Shown: piece by piece, positions 27,472-35,526 of the stretch
How the letters are laid out: each line of letters begins with the position of its first letter
How positions within the stretch are numbered: the stretch's first letter is position 1
Source: Baekduia alba
Lineage (GTDB): Bacteria; Actinomycetota; Thermoleophilia; Solirubrobacterales; Solirubrobacteraceae
Assembly (NCBI RefSeq): GCF_028416635.1
Contig: NZ_CP114013.1
Coordinates: 4,154,001 to 4,218,000, forward strand
Length of the DNA: 64,000 nt
Direction: 5' to 3'
Translations under genes and position numbers: made by a program
The notes under the pieces: model-generated
What the model saw: the letters and a program-made list of their open reading frames with translations, nothing else
Told to the model about the DNA's origin: nothing
Database searches by the model: none

Positions 27472-28289
27472 GACTTCAGGAACTCGAGGAGGTCCTGGTT
27501 GAGGCGGTCCTTGTGCGTGTCGGTCACGCCGTGCGGGCCGCCCTCGTAGGTGATCAGCCGGGCGCCGTCGATCAGCGCGGCCGACGCCTTGCCGCCGACC
27601 TCGTAGGGCACGACCTGGTCGTCGTCGGAGTGGATGACGAGCGTCGGGACGTCGACCTGGGCGAGGTCGGGGCGGAAGTCGGTCGCGCTGAACGCCGCGA
27701 TGCTCTCGTAGGCGTTGCGGTGGCCGGCCTGCAGCCCCTGGCGCCAGAACGCGTCGACCATGCCGTCGGAGACCTCGAGGCCGTGGTTCTTGCCGAAGAA
27801 CGGGCCGCCGGCCAGGTCCTTGTACTGCTGAGAGCGGTCGGCGAGCGACGCGGCGCGGAGGCCGTCGAAGATCTCGATCGGCACGCCACCAGGGTTGTCG
27901 TCGGTCTTGAGCATGAACGGCGGCACGGCCGAGACCAGGACGAACTTCGCGACCCGCCCGGTGCCGTGGCGGCCGACGTACCGCGCGATCTCGCCGCCGC
28001 CGGTCGAGAAGCCGACCAGCGCGATGTCGTTCAGGTCGAGCCCGTCGATGACCGCGGCGAGGTCGTCGGCGTAGGTGTCCATCTCGTTGCCGTCCCAGGA
28101 CTGGGTCGAGTGGCCGTGGCCGCGGCGGTCGTGGGCGATCGCGCGGAAGCCGTTCTCGGCCAGGAACAGCTGCTGGGCCTCCCAGCTGTCGGAGCTCAGC
28201 GGCCAGCCGTGGCTGAGGACGACCACGGGCCCGCTGCCCCAATCCTTGTAGTAGATCTCGGTGCCGTCGGCGGTCGTGATGTAGGGCAT
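27468..28289 (-). CDS. Alpha/beta hydrolase, non-haem chloroperoxidase/esterase type
   Basis: 273 residues. Oxyanion strand motif [14 protein letters not shown], nucleophile elbow [17 protein letters not shown] (Ser ~96), acid in [13 protein letters not shown], and His in [15 protein letters not shown] are all in place, with the typical [11 protein letters not shown]. The length and motifs match the perhydrolase/arylesterase (cofactor-free haloperoxidase) branch. Cytoplasmic; substrate unknown. Stands alone, convergent with the MOSC gene. Confidence 0.9.
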   Translation of the reverse strand: MPYITTADGTEIYYKDWGSGPVVVLSHGWPLSSDSWEAQQLFLAENGFRAIAHDRRGHGHSTQSWDGNEMDTYADDLAAVIDGLDLNDIALVGFSTGGGEIARYVGRHGTGRVAKFVLVSAVPPFMLKTDDNPGGVPIEIFDGLRAASLADRSQQYKDLAGGPFFGKNHGLEVSDGMVDAFWRQGLQAGHRNAYESIAAFSATDFRPDLAQVDVPTLVIHSDDDQVVPYEVGGKASAALIDGARLITYEGGPHGVTDTHKDRLNQDLLEFLKS

Positions 28290-28399
28290 GCCCCGACGGT
28301 CCCACGGCGCGCCGCCCGCTCGCTTCCGTCGAGCGACTGAGGCCGCGCGGGGTTCAGTCGCCTGACGGAAGGCGCGCCGACGCGCCAGGCGTAGCGTCC

Positions 28400-28882
28400 G
28401 TGGCCGTGACCCGCACCCCGTCCCAGACCGCCGTCGGCCGGCTCCTGCAGGAGCTGCTGGTCGCCACGCTCGACCTCGGGCTGGTGGTCAAGCACGCGCA
28501 CTGGAACGTCTACGGCGCCGGGTTCCGCGACCTGCACCTGCACCTGGACGACATCGCCGACGGGCTGCGCGAGCGCGCCGACGCGCTGGCCGAGCGGGCC
28601 GTCACGGTCGGCGTCTCCCCCGACGGCCGCGCGCAGGCGATCGTCGCGGCCACGCCGCTCGAGGCGCTGGCCGCCGGGCCGGTCATGGTCGAGCAAGCGA
28701 CGGCAGCGGTCGCCGGCCGGCTGGCGCAGGTGGCGGCGCTGGCCTCGCTGTGCCTCGACGAGCTCGACACGCTGGATCCCGTGAGCCACGACCTCGTGAT
28801 CGGGCTCGTCGGCCTGCTCGAGCAGCGCCGCTGGATGCTGCTGGCCGAGTTCTCCTCGAGCGCGCCGGCCCGGCCGGCCTAG
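28400..28882 (+). CDS. Dps-family ferritin-like DNA protection protein
   Basis: 160 residues starting at GTG 28400. The ferroxidase signature region [39 protein letters not shown] (residues ~32-70) supplies the inter-subunit His/Asp/Glu ligands of Dps, and a second helix pair follows with [21 protein letters not shown]. Dps dodecamers oxidise and store iron and protect DNA in stationary phase. It overlaps the marR gene by 4 nt at their convergent stops. Confidence 0.88.
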   Translation: MAVTRTPSQTAVGRLLQELLVATLDLGLVVKHAHWNVYGAGFRDLHLHLDDIADGLRERADALAERAVTVGVSPDGRAQAIVAATPLEALAAGPVMVEQATAAVAGRLAQVAALASLCLDELDTLDPVSHDLVIGLVGLLEQRRWMLLAEFSSSAPARPA

Positions 28883-29310
28883 CTCTCGGCGACGCGCGCG
28901 AGCAGCGCGAGCGCCTCGCGGACGGCCTCGCGCTCGCCCGCGTCGAGCTCGCGGTCCAGCGCCTGGGCGAGCCAGTCCTCGCGCGCGGCGCGCGTGGCCT
29001 TCAGCATCCGGCGGCCCTCGGCCGTCAGCTCGACGAACGCGCGGCGGCCGTCGTCGGGGTCCGGGCGGCGGGAGACGAGGCCGGAGCTCTCCATCTCGCG
29101 CACCGTCTGGGCCATCGACTGCGGGCGCATCTTCTGCACGGCCGCGAGGTCGCTGACGCCGGCCGGGCCCTGGCGGTCGAGCAGCGCGAGGACGGCCATC
29201 ACGTGCGCCGGCGGGCCGGGCTCGGCGCGCACGCGGCGCACGAGCATCCCGAGCGTCTCGCGCAGGTCGTGCGCGAGGAGCATCGTCGACTTGGCCGGAG
29301 CGGACGGCAT
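28879..29310 (-). CDS. MarR-family transcriptional regulator
   Basis: 143 residues. Winged-helix core: HVMAVLALLDRQGPAGVSDLA, then recognition helix KMRPQSMAQTVREMESSGLV and wing SRRPDPDDGRRAFVELT, typical MarR. It is divergent from an MFS pump gene, and a perfect palindrome lies between them, so it most likely represses the pump and itself until a ligand binds (inference from arrangement). The start may be a few codons later; the N-terminus MPSAPAKST is unstructured. Confidence 0.9.
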   Translation of the reverse strand: MPSAPAKSTMLLAHDLRETLGMLVRRVRAEPGPPAHVMAVLALLDRQGPAGVSDLAAVQKMRPQSMAQTVREMESSGLVSRRPDPDDGRRAFVELTAEGRRMLKATRAAREDWLAQALDRELDAGEREAVREALALLARVAES

Positions 29311-29349
29311 GGGCGCACATCATGCCGGAACCGTCCGTCCGAACCGAAA

Positions 29350-29364
29350 TACAGGTTACCTGTA
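29350..29364. promoter_or_regulatory. Palindromic operator in the marR/MFS intergenic region
   Basis: TACAGGTTACCTGTA is a perfect 15-nt palindrome with a single central base. It overlaps TATACT (29363-29368), a good -10 element for the MFS gene whose GTG is 10 nt further on. This is the expected position for MarR repression. Confidence 0.65.
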
Positions 29365-29378
29365 TACTTCGGGAAGAC

Positions 29379-31175
29379 GTGCGCCCCGCTCACCCCGACC
29401 GCTACAAGTGGGTCGCGCTGTCCAACGCGACGCTGGCCGTGCTGCTGGCCACGCTGGACGGCTCGATCACGATCATCGCGATGCCCGACATCTTCCGGGG
29501 CATCCACCTCGACCCGCTCATTCCCAGCAACTCGTTCTACCTGCTGTGGATGATCCTGGGGTACCTGGTCGTGACCAGCGTGTTGATCGTCAGCCTCGGC
29601 CGGCTCGGCGACATGGTCGGCCGGGTCAAGATCTACAACCTGGGCTTCGTCATCTACACGGTCGCCTCGCTGCTGCTGGCGATCGACTGGATGGACGGGC
29701 GCCGCGGCGCGACGTACCTGATCGTCATGCGCATCGTCCAGGGCGTCGGCGGCGCCTGCCTGCTGGCCAACGCCGCGGCGATCATCGCCGACGCGTTCCC
29801 CGCCAACCAGCGCGGGATGGCGTTGGGCATCAACAACGTCGTCGGCGTCTCGGGCACGTTCATCGGGCTGGTGCTCGGCGGCATCCTCGCCCCGATCGAC
29901 TGGCGCCTGGTGTTCCTGATCTCGGTGCCGGTCGGCGTCGCCGGGACGATCTGGGCCTACGCCGCGCTGCGCGAGCTTTCGACGCCCAGGCGCGCCCGCG
30001 TCGACTGGGCCGGCAACCTCACGTTCGCGCTCGGCCTGATCCTGCTGATGGTCGCGGTGACCTACGGGATCCGCCCGGCCGGCGGGCACCCGATCGGCTG
30101 GGGCAGCCCGCGCGTGCTGACGCTGCTGGCCGGCTCGCTGGCCTCGCTCGTCGCGTTCGTCGTGATCGAGCGGCGGGTCAAGGACCCCATGTTCCGCCTG
30201 CCGCTGTTCCGGATCCGCGCGTTCACGTTCGGGACGCTGTCGACGTTCCTGTCGTCGGTCTCGCGCGGCGGGCTGATGTTCATGTTGATCATCTGGCTGC
30301 AGGGGATCTGGCTGCCCCAGCACGGCTACTCGTTCACCGAGACGCCGCTGTGGGCCGGGATCTCCATGCTGCCGCTGACGATCGGGCTGCTGGTCGCTGG
30401 GCCGACGTCGGGCTACCTGAGCGACCGCTTCGGCGCGCGCCCGTTCGCGACCAGCGGCATGGTGCTCACCGCGATCGGCTTCGGCCTGCTGATGCTGCTG
30501 CCGACCGACTTCGACTACCCCGTCTTCGGCGCGATCCTGTTCCTGATCGGCGCGTCGATGGGCCTGTTCGCCTCGCCCAACCGCGCGGCGGTCATGAACG
30601 CGCTGCCGCGCGCGGACCGCGGAGCCGGCGGCGCGATGAACCAGACGTTCCAGAACTCCGCGCAGGTGCTGTCGATCGGGATCTTCTTCACGTTGATGAT
30701 CGTCGGCCTGGCCTCCACCCTGCCGACGACGCTCAGCGCCGGCCTGCAGGCCCACGGGGTCGACCCGGCGACCGCGCACCAGGTCGGCGCCCTGCCGCCC
30801 GTCTCGATCCTGTTCGCGGCGTTCCTGGGGTACAACCCGGTGCAGCACCTGCTCGGCGGACACACGCTGAGCACCCTGTCGGCGCACGACCAGTCCGTGC
30901 TGACCGGCTCTTCGTTCTTCCCCCATCTCATCTCGGGACCGTTCCAGGACGGGCTGCACGCGGCGTTCTCGTTCGCGATCGTCGCCTGCCTGGTCGCCGC
31001 GGGCGCGTCGCTGCTGCGCGGCGGCCGGATGGTCCACGACGACGAGCAAGAGCTACAACAACCCCAAGGAGCATCATGCAGGTCGAGTGGTACGGCCAGT
31101 CCGCGTTCCGCCTCAGTGACGGCGAGCGCACCGTCGTCATCGATCCGTTCGACGACGCCGAGCTCGCGCCGATGA
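29379..31175 (+). CDS. MFS drug efflux transporter, DHA2 family
   Basis: 598 residues from GTG 29379; an ATG at 29322 lies upstream of the operator and is unlikely. About 14 membrane segments; TM1 region ALSNATLAVLLATLDGSITI and motif A VSLGRLGDMVGRVKIYN fit the EmrB/QacA group. Cytoplasmic membrane exporter under MarR control. The last ~33 codons run into the next gene, overlapping it by 100 nt in another frame, and read as Ser/Arg-rich non-family sequence, so the transporter proper ends near GGRMVHDDEQE. It is probably co-transcribed with the metallo-hydrolase gene. Confidence 0.88.
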   Translation: MRPAHPDRYKWVALSNATLAVLLATLDGSITIIAMPDIFRGIHLDPLIPSNSFYLLWMILGYLVVTSVLIVSLGRLGDMVGRVKIYNLGFVIYTVASLLLAIDWMDGRRGATYLIVMRIVQGVGGACLLANAAAIIADAFPANQRGMALGINNVVGVSGTFIGLVLGGILAPIDWRLVFLISVPVGVAGTIWAYAALRELSTPRRARVDWAGNLTFALGLILLMVAVTYGIRPAGGHPIGWGSPRVLTLLAGSLASLVAFVVIERRVKDPMFRLPLFRIRAFTFGTLSTFLSSVSRGGLMFMLIIWLQGIWLPQHGYSFTETPLWAGISMLPLTIGLLVAGPTSGYLSDRFGARPFATSGMVLTAIGFGLLMLLPTDFDYPVFGAILFLIGASMGLFASPNRAAVMNALPRADRGAGGAMNQTFQNSAQVLSIGIFFTLMIVGLASTLPTTLSAGLQAHGVDPATAHQVGALPPVSILFAAFLGYNPVQHLLGGHTLSTLSAHDQSVLTGSSFFPHLISGPFQDGLHAAFSFAIVACLVAAGASLLRGGRMVHDDEQELQQPQGASCRSSGTASPRSASVTASAPSSSIRSTTPSSRR

Positions 31176-31744
31176 AGGCGCGCCGCCGGTGGGACTACCC
31201 CGCGATCGACGTCGGCGCCGACGTCCTGCTCGTCACGCACGAGCACCTCGACCACAACGGGATCGGGGCGGTGAGCGGCGACCCGGCGCTCCTGCGCTCG
31301 ACGGCGGGCACGCATCCGTCGCCGATCGGCGAGGTGATCGGCATCGCGTCCGAGCACGACGAGGCCGCCGGCACGCAGCGCGGGCCCAACACGCTGTTCG
31401 TGTTCGCCTTCGGCGGGCTGCGCGTCGCGCACCTCGGCGACCTCGGCCAGGCCCAGCTGCGCCCCGAGCAGGCCGCGGCGCTCGGCACCGTCGACCTGCT
31501 GTTCGTCCCGATCGGCGGCGGGCCGACGATCGGCGCCGACCAGGCGACCGACATCGCCGCGACGACCAGCGCGAAGCTCGTCGTCCCGATGCACTACCGG
31601 ACCGAGCGCATCGACTTCCTGGAGCCGGTCGACGCGTTCGCCGACCAGGCGCGCAAGGCGCTGCGGCTGGACGGCGCGACGTTCGACACCGACGCGGTCG
31701 CCGACCCCGACGGGCCGGTGGTCGTGATCCCGGCGGCGCCGTAG
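31076..31744 (+). CDS. MBL-fold metal-dependent hydrolase (UlaG/YtkL-like)
   Basis: 222 residues from ATG 31076 with AAGGAG 4 nt upstream. The metal site motif VLLVTHEHLDHNGIG (HxHxDH type), later FGGLRVAHLGDLG and VVPMHYRTERIDF match the small UPF0173/UlaG-like branch of metallo-beta-lactamase fold hydrolases. Begins MQVEWYGQSAFRL, a family hallmark. Likely cytoplasmic; substrate unknown. It starts inside the end of the MFS gene, so translation is coupled to it. Confidence 0.88.
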   Translation: MQVEWYGQSAFRLSDGERTVVIDPFDDAELAPMKARRRWDYPAIDVGADVLLVTHEHLDHNGIGAVSGDPALLRSTAGTHPSPIGEVIGIASEHDEAAGTQRGPNTLFVFAFGGLRVAHLGDLGQAQLRPEQAAALGTVDLLFVPIGGGPTIGADQATDIAATTSAKLVVPMHYRTERIDFLEPVDAFADQARKALRLDGATFDTDAVADPDGPVVVIPAAP

Positions 31745-31751
31745 GGCGCCG

Positions 31752-32309
31752 CTAGCGCGCCGCCCAGCTGGGCTCGGGCTCGCCGGGGTCCGCCGCGGCC
31801 CCGACTGCCGCGGCGGCGGCCTCGCGCCGCAGCGCCTTGCGCGTCCGCGCCTCCCAGCGGCCGGCGAGCAGGATCAGCAGGCCGAGCACCGCGATGCCCA
31901 GGCCGACCGCCGCGGCCTGGTAGCCGGGCCCGGCGCTGTAGTTGTCGGCGTCGTCGCTGTCGATCCAGAACGCGAAGTCCATGTCGACCAGCCAGTAGGT
32001 CACGCCGACGCCCACGAGCGCGAGCACGAGGAGCGTGAGCGCGAGGCCGCCGGCCGACCGCGAGACCTTGCGCGAGCGCGGGCCGACGCACAGCGCGACG
32101 GCGAGGACCGCGGTCAACGCGCAGACCCCGAGGAGCAGCACGTCGCCGATCCCGAGCCAGTCCCAGCCGGTCCGGGTGGCGACGACGTCGCGGCTCGAGT
32201 CCTGCTCGGCCCACGTCTCCGAGAGCGAGGCGACCACGAGCACGCAGCCGGCGAGCGTCACCGCCAGCCCCACGAACCGGAACACTCCCGCCAAGGACGG
32301 CACGCGCAT
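31752..32309 (-). CDS. Four-TM membrane protein of unknown function
   Basis: 185 residues with four hydrophobic segments (about 9-29, 52-75, 87-108, 133-152) and an Ala/Arg-rich C-terminal tail facing the cytoplasm. An acidic extracellular loop DMDFAFWIDSDDADNYSAG lies between TM3 and TM4. No family recognised. Stands alone; convergent with the MBL-fold gene. Confidence 0.7.
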   Translation of the reverse strand: MRVPSLAGVFRFVGLAVTLAGCVLVVASLSETWAEQDSSRDVVATRTGWDWLGIGDVLLLGVCALTAVLAVALCVGPRSRKVSRSAGGLALTLLVLALVGVGVTYWLVDMDFAFWIDSDDADNYSAGPGYQAAAVGLGIAVLGLLILLAGRWEARTRKALRREAAAAAVGAAADPGEPEPSWAAR

Positions 32310-32368
32310 GCCGCCAAGCTACCCGCTTCGGGGCCGACCGGTCAGGACTTCCGGCTAGGAGTGGACGA

Positions 32369-32851
32369 TCATCGAAGGGCGGCGGCCACGCGCTCCAGCG
32401 CGTCGAACGACTCCTGCATCCCCGCCTCCATGCCCGAGTCGATCTGCATGTCGCGGTGCGCCTTGGCCTGGTGCTGCACGAGCGTGGTCAGCGTCGTGCG
32501 ACCATCGGCCTCGACCAAGGTCATGGTGTTGACCGAGTGGGCGTCGGGGAAGCCCTCGAAGACCTCGGTCTGGACGATGCGCTCGTGCTCGACGATCTCG
32601 TAGAACTCGCCGTGGAAGCCGACCTCCACGTCGCTGCCGGCCGCAGTCATCACGTAGCGCCACTGGCCGCCGACGCGCAGGTCGATCTCGACGAGGTCGA
32701 CCTGGCCGCGCTCGGCGCCCCACCAGCGCTTGACGAGGTCCGGCTCGGTCACCGCGCGCCACAGCAGGTGCGCGGGCGCGTCGAACTCGCGCGTGATGAG
32801 GATCTGCTCGTCGGTCGGGAGCGTCACCGTCGCCGTATGGGTGCTGATCAT
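32369..32851 (-). CDS. SRPBCC/AHSA1 family protein
   Basis: 160 residues from ATG 32851, overlapping the ArsR stop by ATGA. The fold signature is clear: ITREFDAPAHLLWRAVTEPD, KRWWGAERGQVD, VGGQWRYVMTA and a closing helix QESFDALERVAAAL. SRPBCC proteins bind hydrophobic ligands; those coupled to ArsR repressors are common in actinobacteria. Role otherwise unknown. Confidence 0.9.
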   Translation of the reverse strand: MISTHTATVTLPTDEQILITREFDAPAHLLWRAVTEPDLVKRWWGAERGQVDLVEIDLRVGGQWRYVMTAAGSDVEVGFHGEFYEIVEHERIVQTEVFEGFPDAHSVNTMTLVEADGRTTLTTLVQHQAKAHRDMQIDSGMEAGMQESFDALERVAAALR

Positions 32852-33210
32852 CGTCCACCATCTCCTTGCTCGTCGCGCTTGAGGTCTTCGAGGACGTCGT
32901 CCAGGCGGGCGTACCGCTCGTCCCACAGCCGCGCGTAGTCCGCCACCCAGTCGTGAACGGGTCGCAGCGCGGTGCCGTTGAGCCGGTACAGCCGCTGGCG
33001 ACCCTGGTCGCGCACGTCGACGACCCCCGCCTCGCGGAGGACGCGCAGGTGCTTGGACACCTGCGGCTGGGTCAGCCCCAGCGCGCTCACCAGGTCGTTA
33101 ACCGGGCGCTCGCCGCCGACCAGCACGTCCAGGATCTCGCGCCGCCGAGGCTCGGCGATCGCGTTGAACGCGTCGGTCGTCGTTGCCGCCCGTGCCATGG
33201 AGGACATCAT
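32848..33210 (-). CDS. ArsR/SmtB-family repressor of the SRPBCC gene
   Basis: 120 residues from ATG 33210; ATG 33198 (MARAATTTDAF) is equally possible, neither having a Shine-Dalgarno, so the mRNA may be leaderless. Winged helix: AIAEPRRREILDVLVGGERP, SALGLTQPQVSKHLRVLREA, DVRDQGRQRLYRL. No metal-binding Cys pairs, so it belongs to the SdpR-like group rather than metal sensors. It forms an operon with the SRPBCC gene and likely represses it through the palindrome just upstream. Confidence 0.9.
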   Translation of the reverse strand: MMSSMARAATTTDAFNAIAEPRRREILDVLVGGERPVNDLVSALGLTQPQVSKHLRVLREAGVVDVRDQGRQRLYRLNGTALRPVHDWVADYARLWDERYARLDDVLEDLKRDEQGDGGR

Positions 33211-33227
33211 ATTCCGATATAGGAATA
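33210..33227. promoter_or_regulatory. Inverted repeat at the arsR start (putative ArsR operator)
   Basis: TATTCC-GATATA-GGAATA, two 6-nt arms around six A/T-rich bases, directly abutting the first arsR ATG. It is strikingly A+T-rich for this genome. Confidence 0.55.
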
Positions 33228-33259
33228 CGTGTCAAGCGCGGTCGGAGTAGGTTCGTAGC

Positions 33260-34036
33260 CTGTTCGAGATCTCCCCCGAGGCCTACGACCGGTACATGGG
33301 GCGCTACGGCGCCGAGCTGGGTCGCGCGCTGATCGCGGCGGGCGGAGTTGCGCCGGGCGAGCGCGCGGTGGACGTCGGCTGCGGGCCCGGCGCGTTGACG
33401 GGCGAGTTGGTGGCCTTGCTGGGCGCGCCCGCCGTCTGGGCCGTCGACCCCTCGGCGCCGTTCGCGGCCGCGTGCGCGGAACGGCTGCCGGGCGTCCACG
33501 TGCGCGTCGCGCACGGCGAGGCCCTGCCGTTCGACGACAACATGTTCGACCGAGCGCTCGCGCAGCTGTCCATCAACTTCATGGAGCACCCGGAGGCGGG
33601 CGCGCGCGAGCTGGCGCGCGTGACGCGGCCGGGCGGGACCGTGACCGCCGCGGTCTGGGACTACGGCGGCGAGATGCGGCTGCTGCGCGCGTTCTGGACG
33701 GCGGCCGCCGCGCTGAACCCCGGCGCGGTGGACCGCGACGAGGCGCGCGCGATGCGGTTCGGGACGCCACCCGAGCTGGCCGCGCTCCTGCATGACGGCG
33801 GCGGGCTCGCGGAGGTCGAGGTCGCGCCCGCGGTCGTGTCCGCCGACTACGACGGCATCGACGACCTCTTCGCGCCGCTGGAGTCCGGCGTCGGGCCGGC
33901 CGGGACGTACACGCTGTCGCTCGCGCCCGCGGACCGCGCGGCGCTCAAGGCCGAGCTGGCGCGACGACTGGACGTGGGGAGCGACCCCTTCACCTTGACC
34001 GCACGCGCGTGGGTGGCGGTGGGGACGGTGGCCTGA
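33260..34036 (+). CDS. Class I SAM-dependent methyltransferase
   Basis: 258 residues if begun at CTG 33260; the first ATG is 33296. I favour the earlier start because SPEAYDRYMGRYG, the usual opening of these enzymes, spans that ATG, and a TAG closes the frame four codons before the CTG. SAM-binding motif I AVDVGCGPGALTGEL, motif II AVDPSAPF and post-motif EALPFDDNMFDRALAQLSIN are intact. The methyl acceptor is unknown. It is divergent from the arsR gene and convergent with the pyridoxamine oxidase-like gene. Confidence 0.85.
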   Translation: MFEISPEAYDRYMGRYGAELGRALIAAGGVAPGERAVDVGCGPGALTGELVALLGAPAVWAVDPSAPFAAACAERLPGVHVRVAHGEALPFDDNMFDRALAQLSINFMEHPEAGARELARVTRPGGTVTAAVWDYGGEMRLLRAFWTAAAALNPGAVDRDEARAMRFGTPPELAALLHDGGGLAEVEVAPAVVSADYDGIDDLFAPLESGVGPAGTYTLSLAPADRAALKAELARRLDVGSDPFTLTARAWVAVGTVA

Positions 34037-34046
34037 GCGCCCGCCG

Positions 34047-34517
34047 TCACGTCCGCTCGATCCGCCGCACCCCGCCCTCCGGCGTCCAGACCTCCACGAT
34101 CAGCAGCTTGGCGGCCTCGTCGACCCGGACCGTCGAGGCCTCGGTGACGTCCAGGCGGAACAGGTGCGACCGGCCGTCGGGCGCGGCCTCGCCGTTGAGC
34201 TCCTGGAGCAGGTTGGGGTCCTCGATGTCCTCGGCGACGCCGGCGACCTTGGCGTCGCCCTGCCAGGCGGGCGGGTCGACGCTGCCGGAGTGCAGCGCGA
34301 AACGCGGGTCGCGCAGCAGGTCGCGGGCCTTGAGCGCCTGCCACATCGACCCGAGGAACAGGTCGTCGCCGTGGAAGCGGCACTCGGTGCCGGAGATGCG
34401 GGGCGCGCCGTCGCGGCGCAGCGTCGCGAGCGTGAGGTGGGTCGCGGCGCCCAGTTGCTCGCGCACGCGCGCGGCGAGCTCGGGGGCGGCGGCCTCGAAG
34501 GCGGAGAAGGAGGGCAT
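34047..34517 (-). CDS. Pyridoxamine 5'-phosphate oxidase-like FMN-binding protein
   Basis: 156 residues from ATG 34517. The split-barrel signature HLTLATLRRDGAPRISGTEC, then LFLGSMWQALKARDLLRDPR and FALHSG match small PPOX-family flavoproteins, which use FMN or F420. C-terminal STVRVDEAAKLLIVEVWTPE closes the barrel. Substrate unknown. Divergent from the AraC-DinB gene. Confidence 0.85.
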   Translation of the reverse strand: MPSFSAFEAAAPELAARVREQLGAATHLTLATLRRDGAPRISGTECRFHGDDLFLGSMWQALKARDLLRDPRFALHSGSVDPPAWQGDAKVAGVAEDIEDPNLLQELNGEAAPDGRSHLFRLDVTEASTVRVDEAAKLLIVEVWTPEGGVRRIERT

Positions 34518-34605
34518 CGGCCGCGACGATCGCAACCGGGGCGCGCGGCGTCGACCAGGACGTCGAACGCGATCAAGCCGCGCGCGCGAAGATGGGCGGA
34601 CCCAC

Positions 34606-35526
34606 GTGCCGCCTTCGCCCGACCGCCTGCGCTCCCTGCTCGACCTCGTCGTCGGCTCGCTCGACGAGCCCGGCGCGGACGGGCGCGCGCTGGCGCGGCG
34701 CGCGCACTTCTCGCGCGACCACCTCGACCGGCTGCTGGCGCGCGCGACGGGCGAGTCCCCGGTCGCGCTGCGGCGCCGGCTGCTGCTCGAGCGCGCCGCG
34801 TGGCAGCTCCAGCGCGCGGGCGCGACGCCCACGGAGGCCGCGGCCGCCGCGGGCTACGGCTCGCTGGCCGCGTTCTCGCGGGCGTTCGCGCGCGCCCACG
34901 GCGTGGCGCCGAGCGCGTTCGACGGCGACCGCGCGATCGCCCTTGATGCGCCCAACGGCGTGCACTTCCACCCGCCGGGGGCGGTGCTCGTGCCGGGCGC
35001 GCGTGCCGCGACCGCGCGCGGCGACGGACTCACCGAGCGCCTGGTCGCCCACCACCTCGACCGCTCGCGCGAGCTGTTGACGCTGGCGGCGACCCTGCCG
35101 AGCGACGCGCTCGCGCGCCCGCTGCGGCCCGGCTTCGTCGCCGTCTGGCTCGAGGGCGAGGAGCCCTCCGCCGCGCTGATGGCCGAGCGGCTGGTCGCGA
35201 CGCTGGAGGTCTGGTGCGCCGCGATCGCCGGCGAGCCGCACGACGGGCCCAGCCCGGGCACGCAGGTGCAGCGGCTCGACCGCGCCGGGACCAGGTTGTC
35301 GCGGTTGATCGGCGCGATCGGCGAGCGCGACGCGTGGGACGCCGGCTTCGTCGACGCGCTCTGCGAGCCGCCCGAGTCCTTCACCTACGGCGGCGTCGTC
35401 GCGCACATCCTCGAGCACGGCGCGATCCGGCGCGAAGCGCTGGCCGGCGTCCTGGCGCAGCTCGGCGCCGCGCCCTCGCCCGGCGACGCCATCACCTGGG
35501 ACGCTGCGCGTAGGGTTGGCCCATGA
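34606..35526 (+). CDS. AraC-type HTH fused to DinB-like domain
   Basis: 306 residues from GTG 34606 (GGGCGGA 5 nt upstream). Residues 12-105 are a two-HTH AraC/XylS DNA-binding domain: ALARRAHFSRDHLDRLLARA and EAAAAAGYGSLAAFSRAFAR. From about 140 a DinB/YfiT-like four-helix bundle follows, with HHLDRSRELL and HILEHGAIRREAL supplying the His ligands (AHILEHG). This fusion is known in actinobacteria; the DinB part probably binds a metal or small thiol. The stop overlaps the next ATG (ATGA), coupling it to the zinc dehydrogenase. Confidence 0.85.
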   Translation: MPPSPDRLRSLLDLVVGSLDEPGADGRALARRAHFSRDHLDRLLARATGESPVALRRRLLLERAAWQLQRAGATPTEAAAAAGYGSLAAFSRAFARAHGVAPSAFDGDRAIALDAPNGVHFHPPGAVLVPGARAATARGDGLTERLVAHHLDRSRELLTLAATLPSDALARPLRPGFVAVWLEGEEPSAALMAERLVATLEVWCAAIAGEPHDGPSPGTQVQRLDRAGTRLSRLIGAIGERDAWDAGFVDALCEPPESFTYGGVVAHILEHGAIRREALAGVLAQLGAAPSPGDAITWDAARRVGP

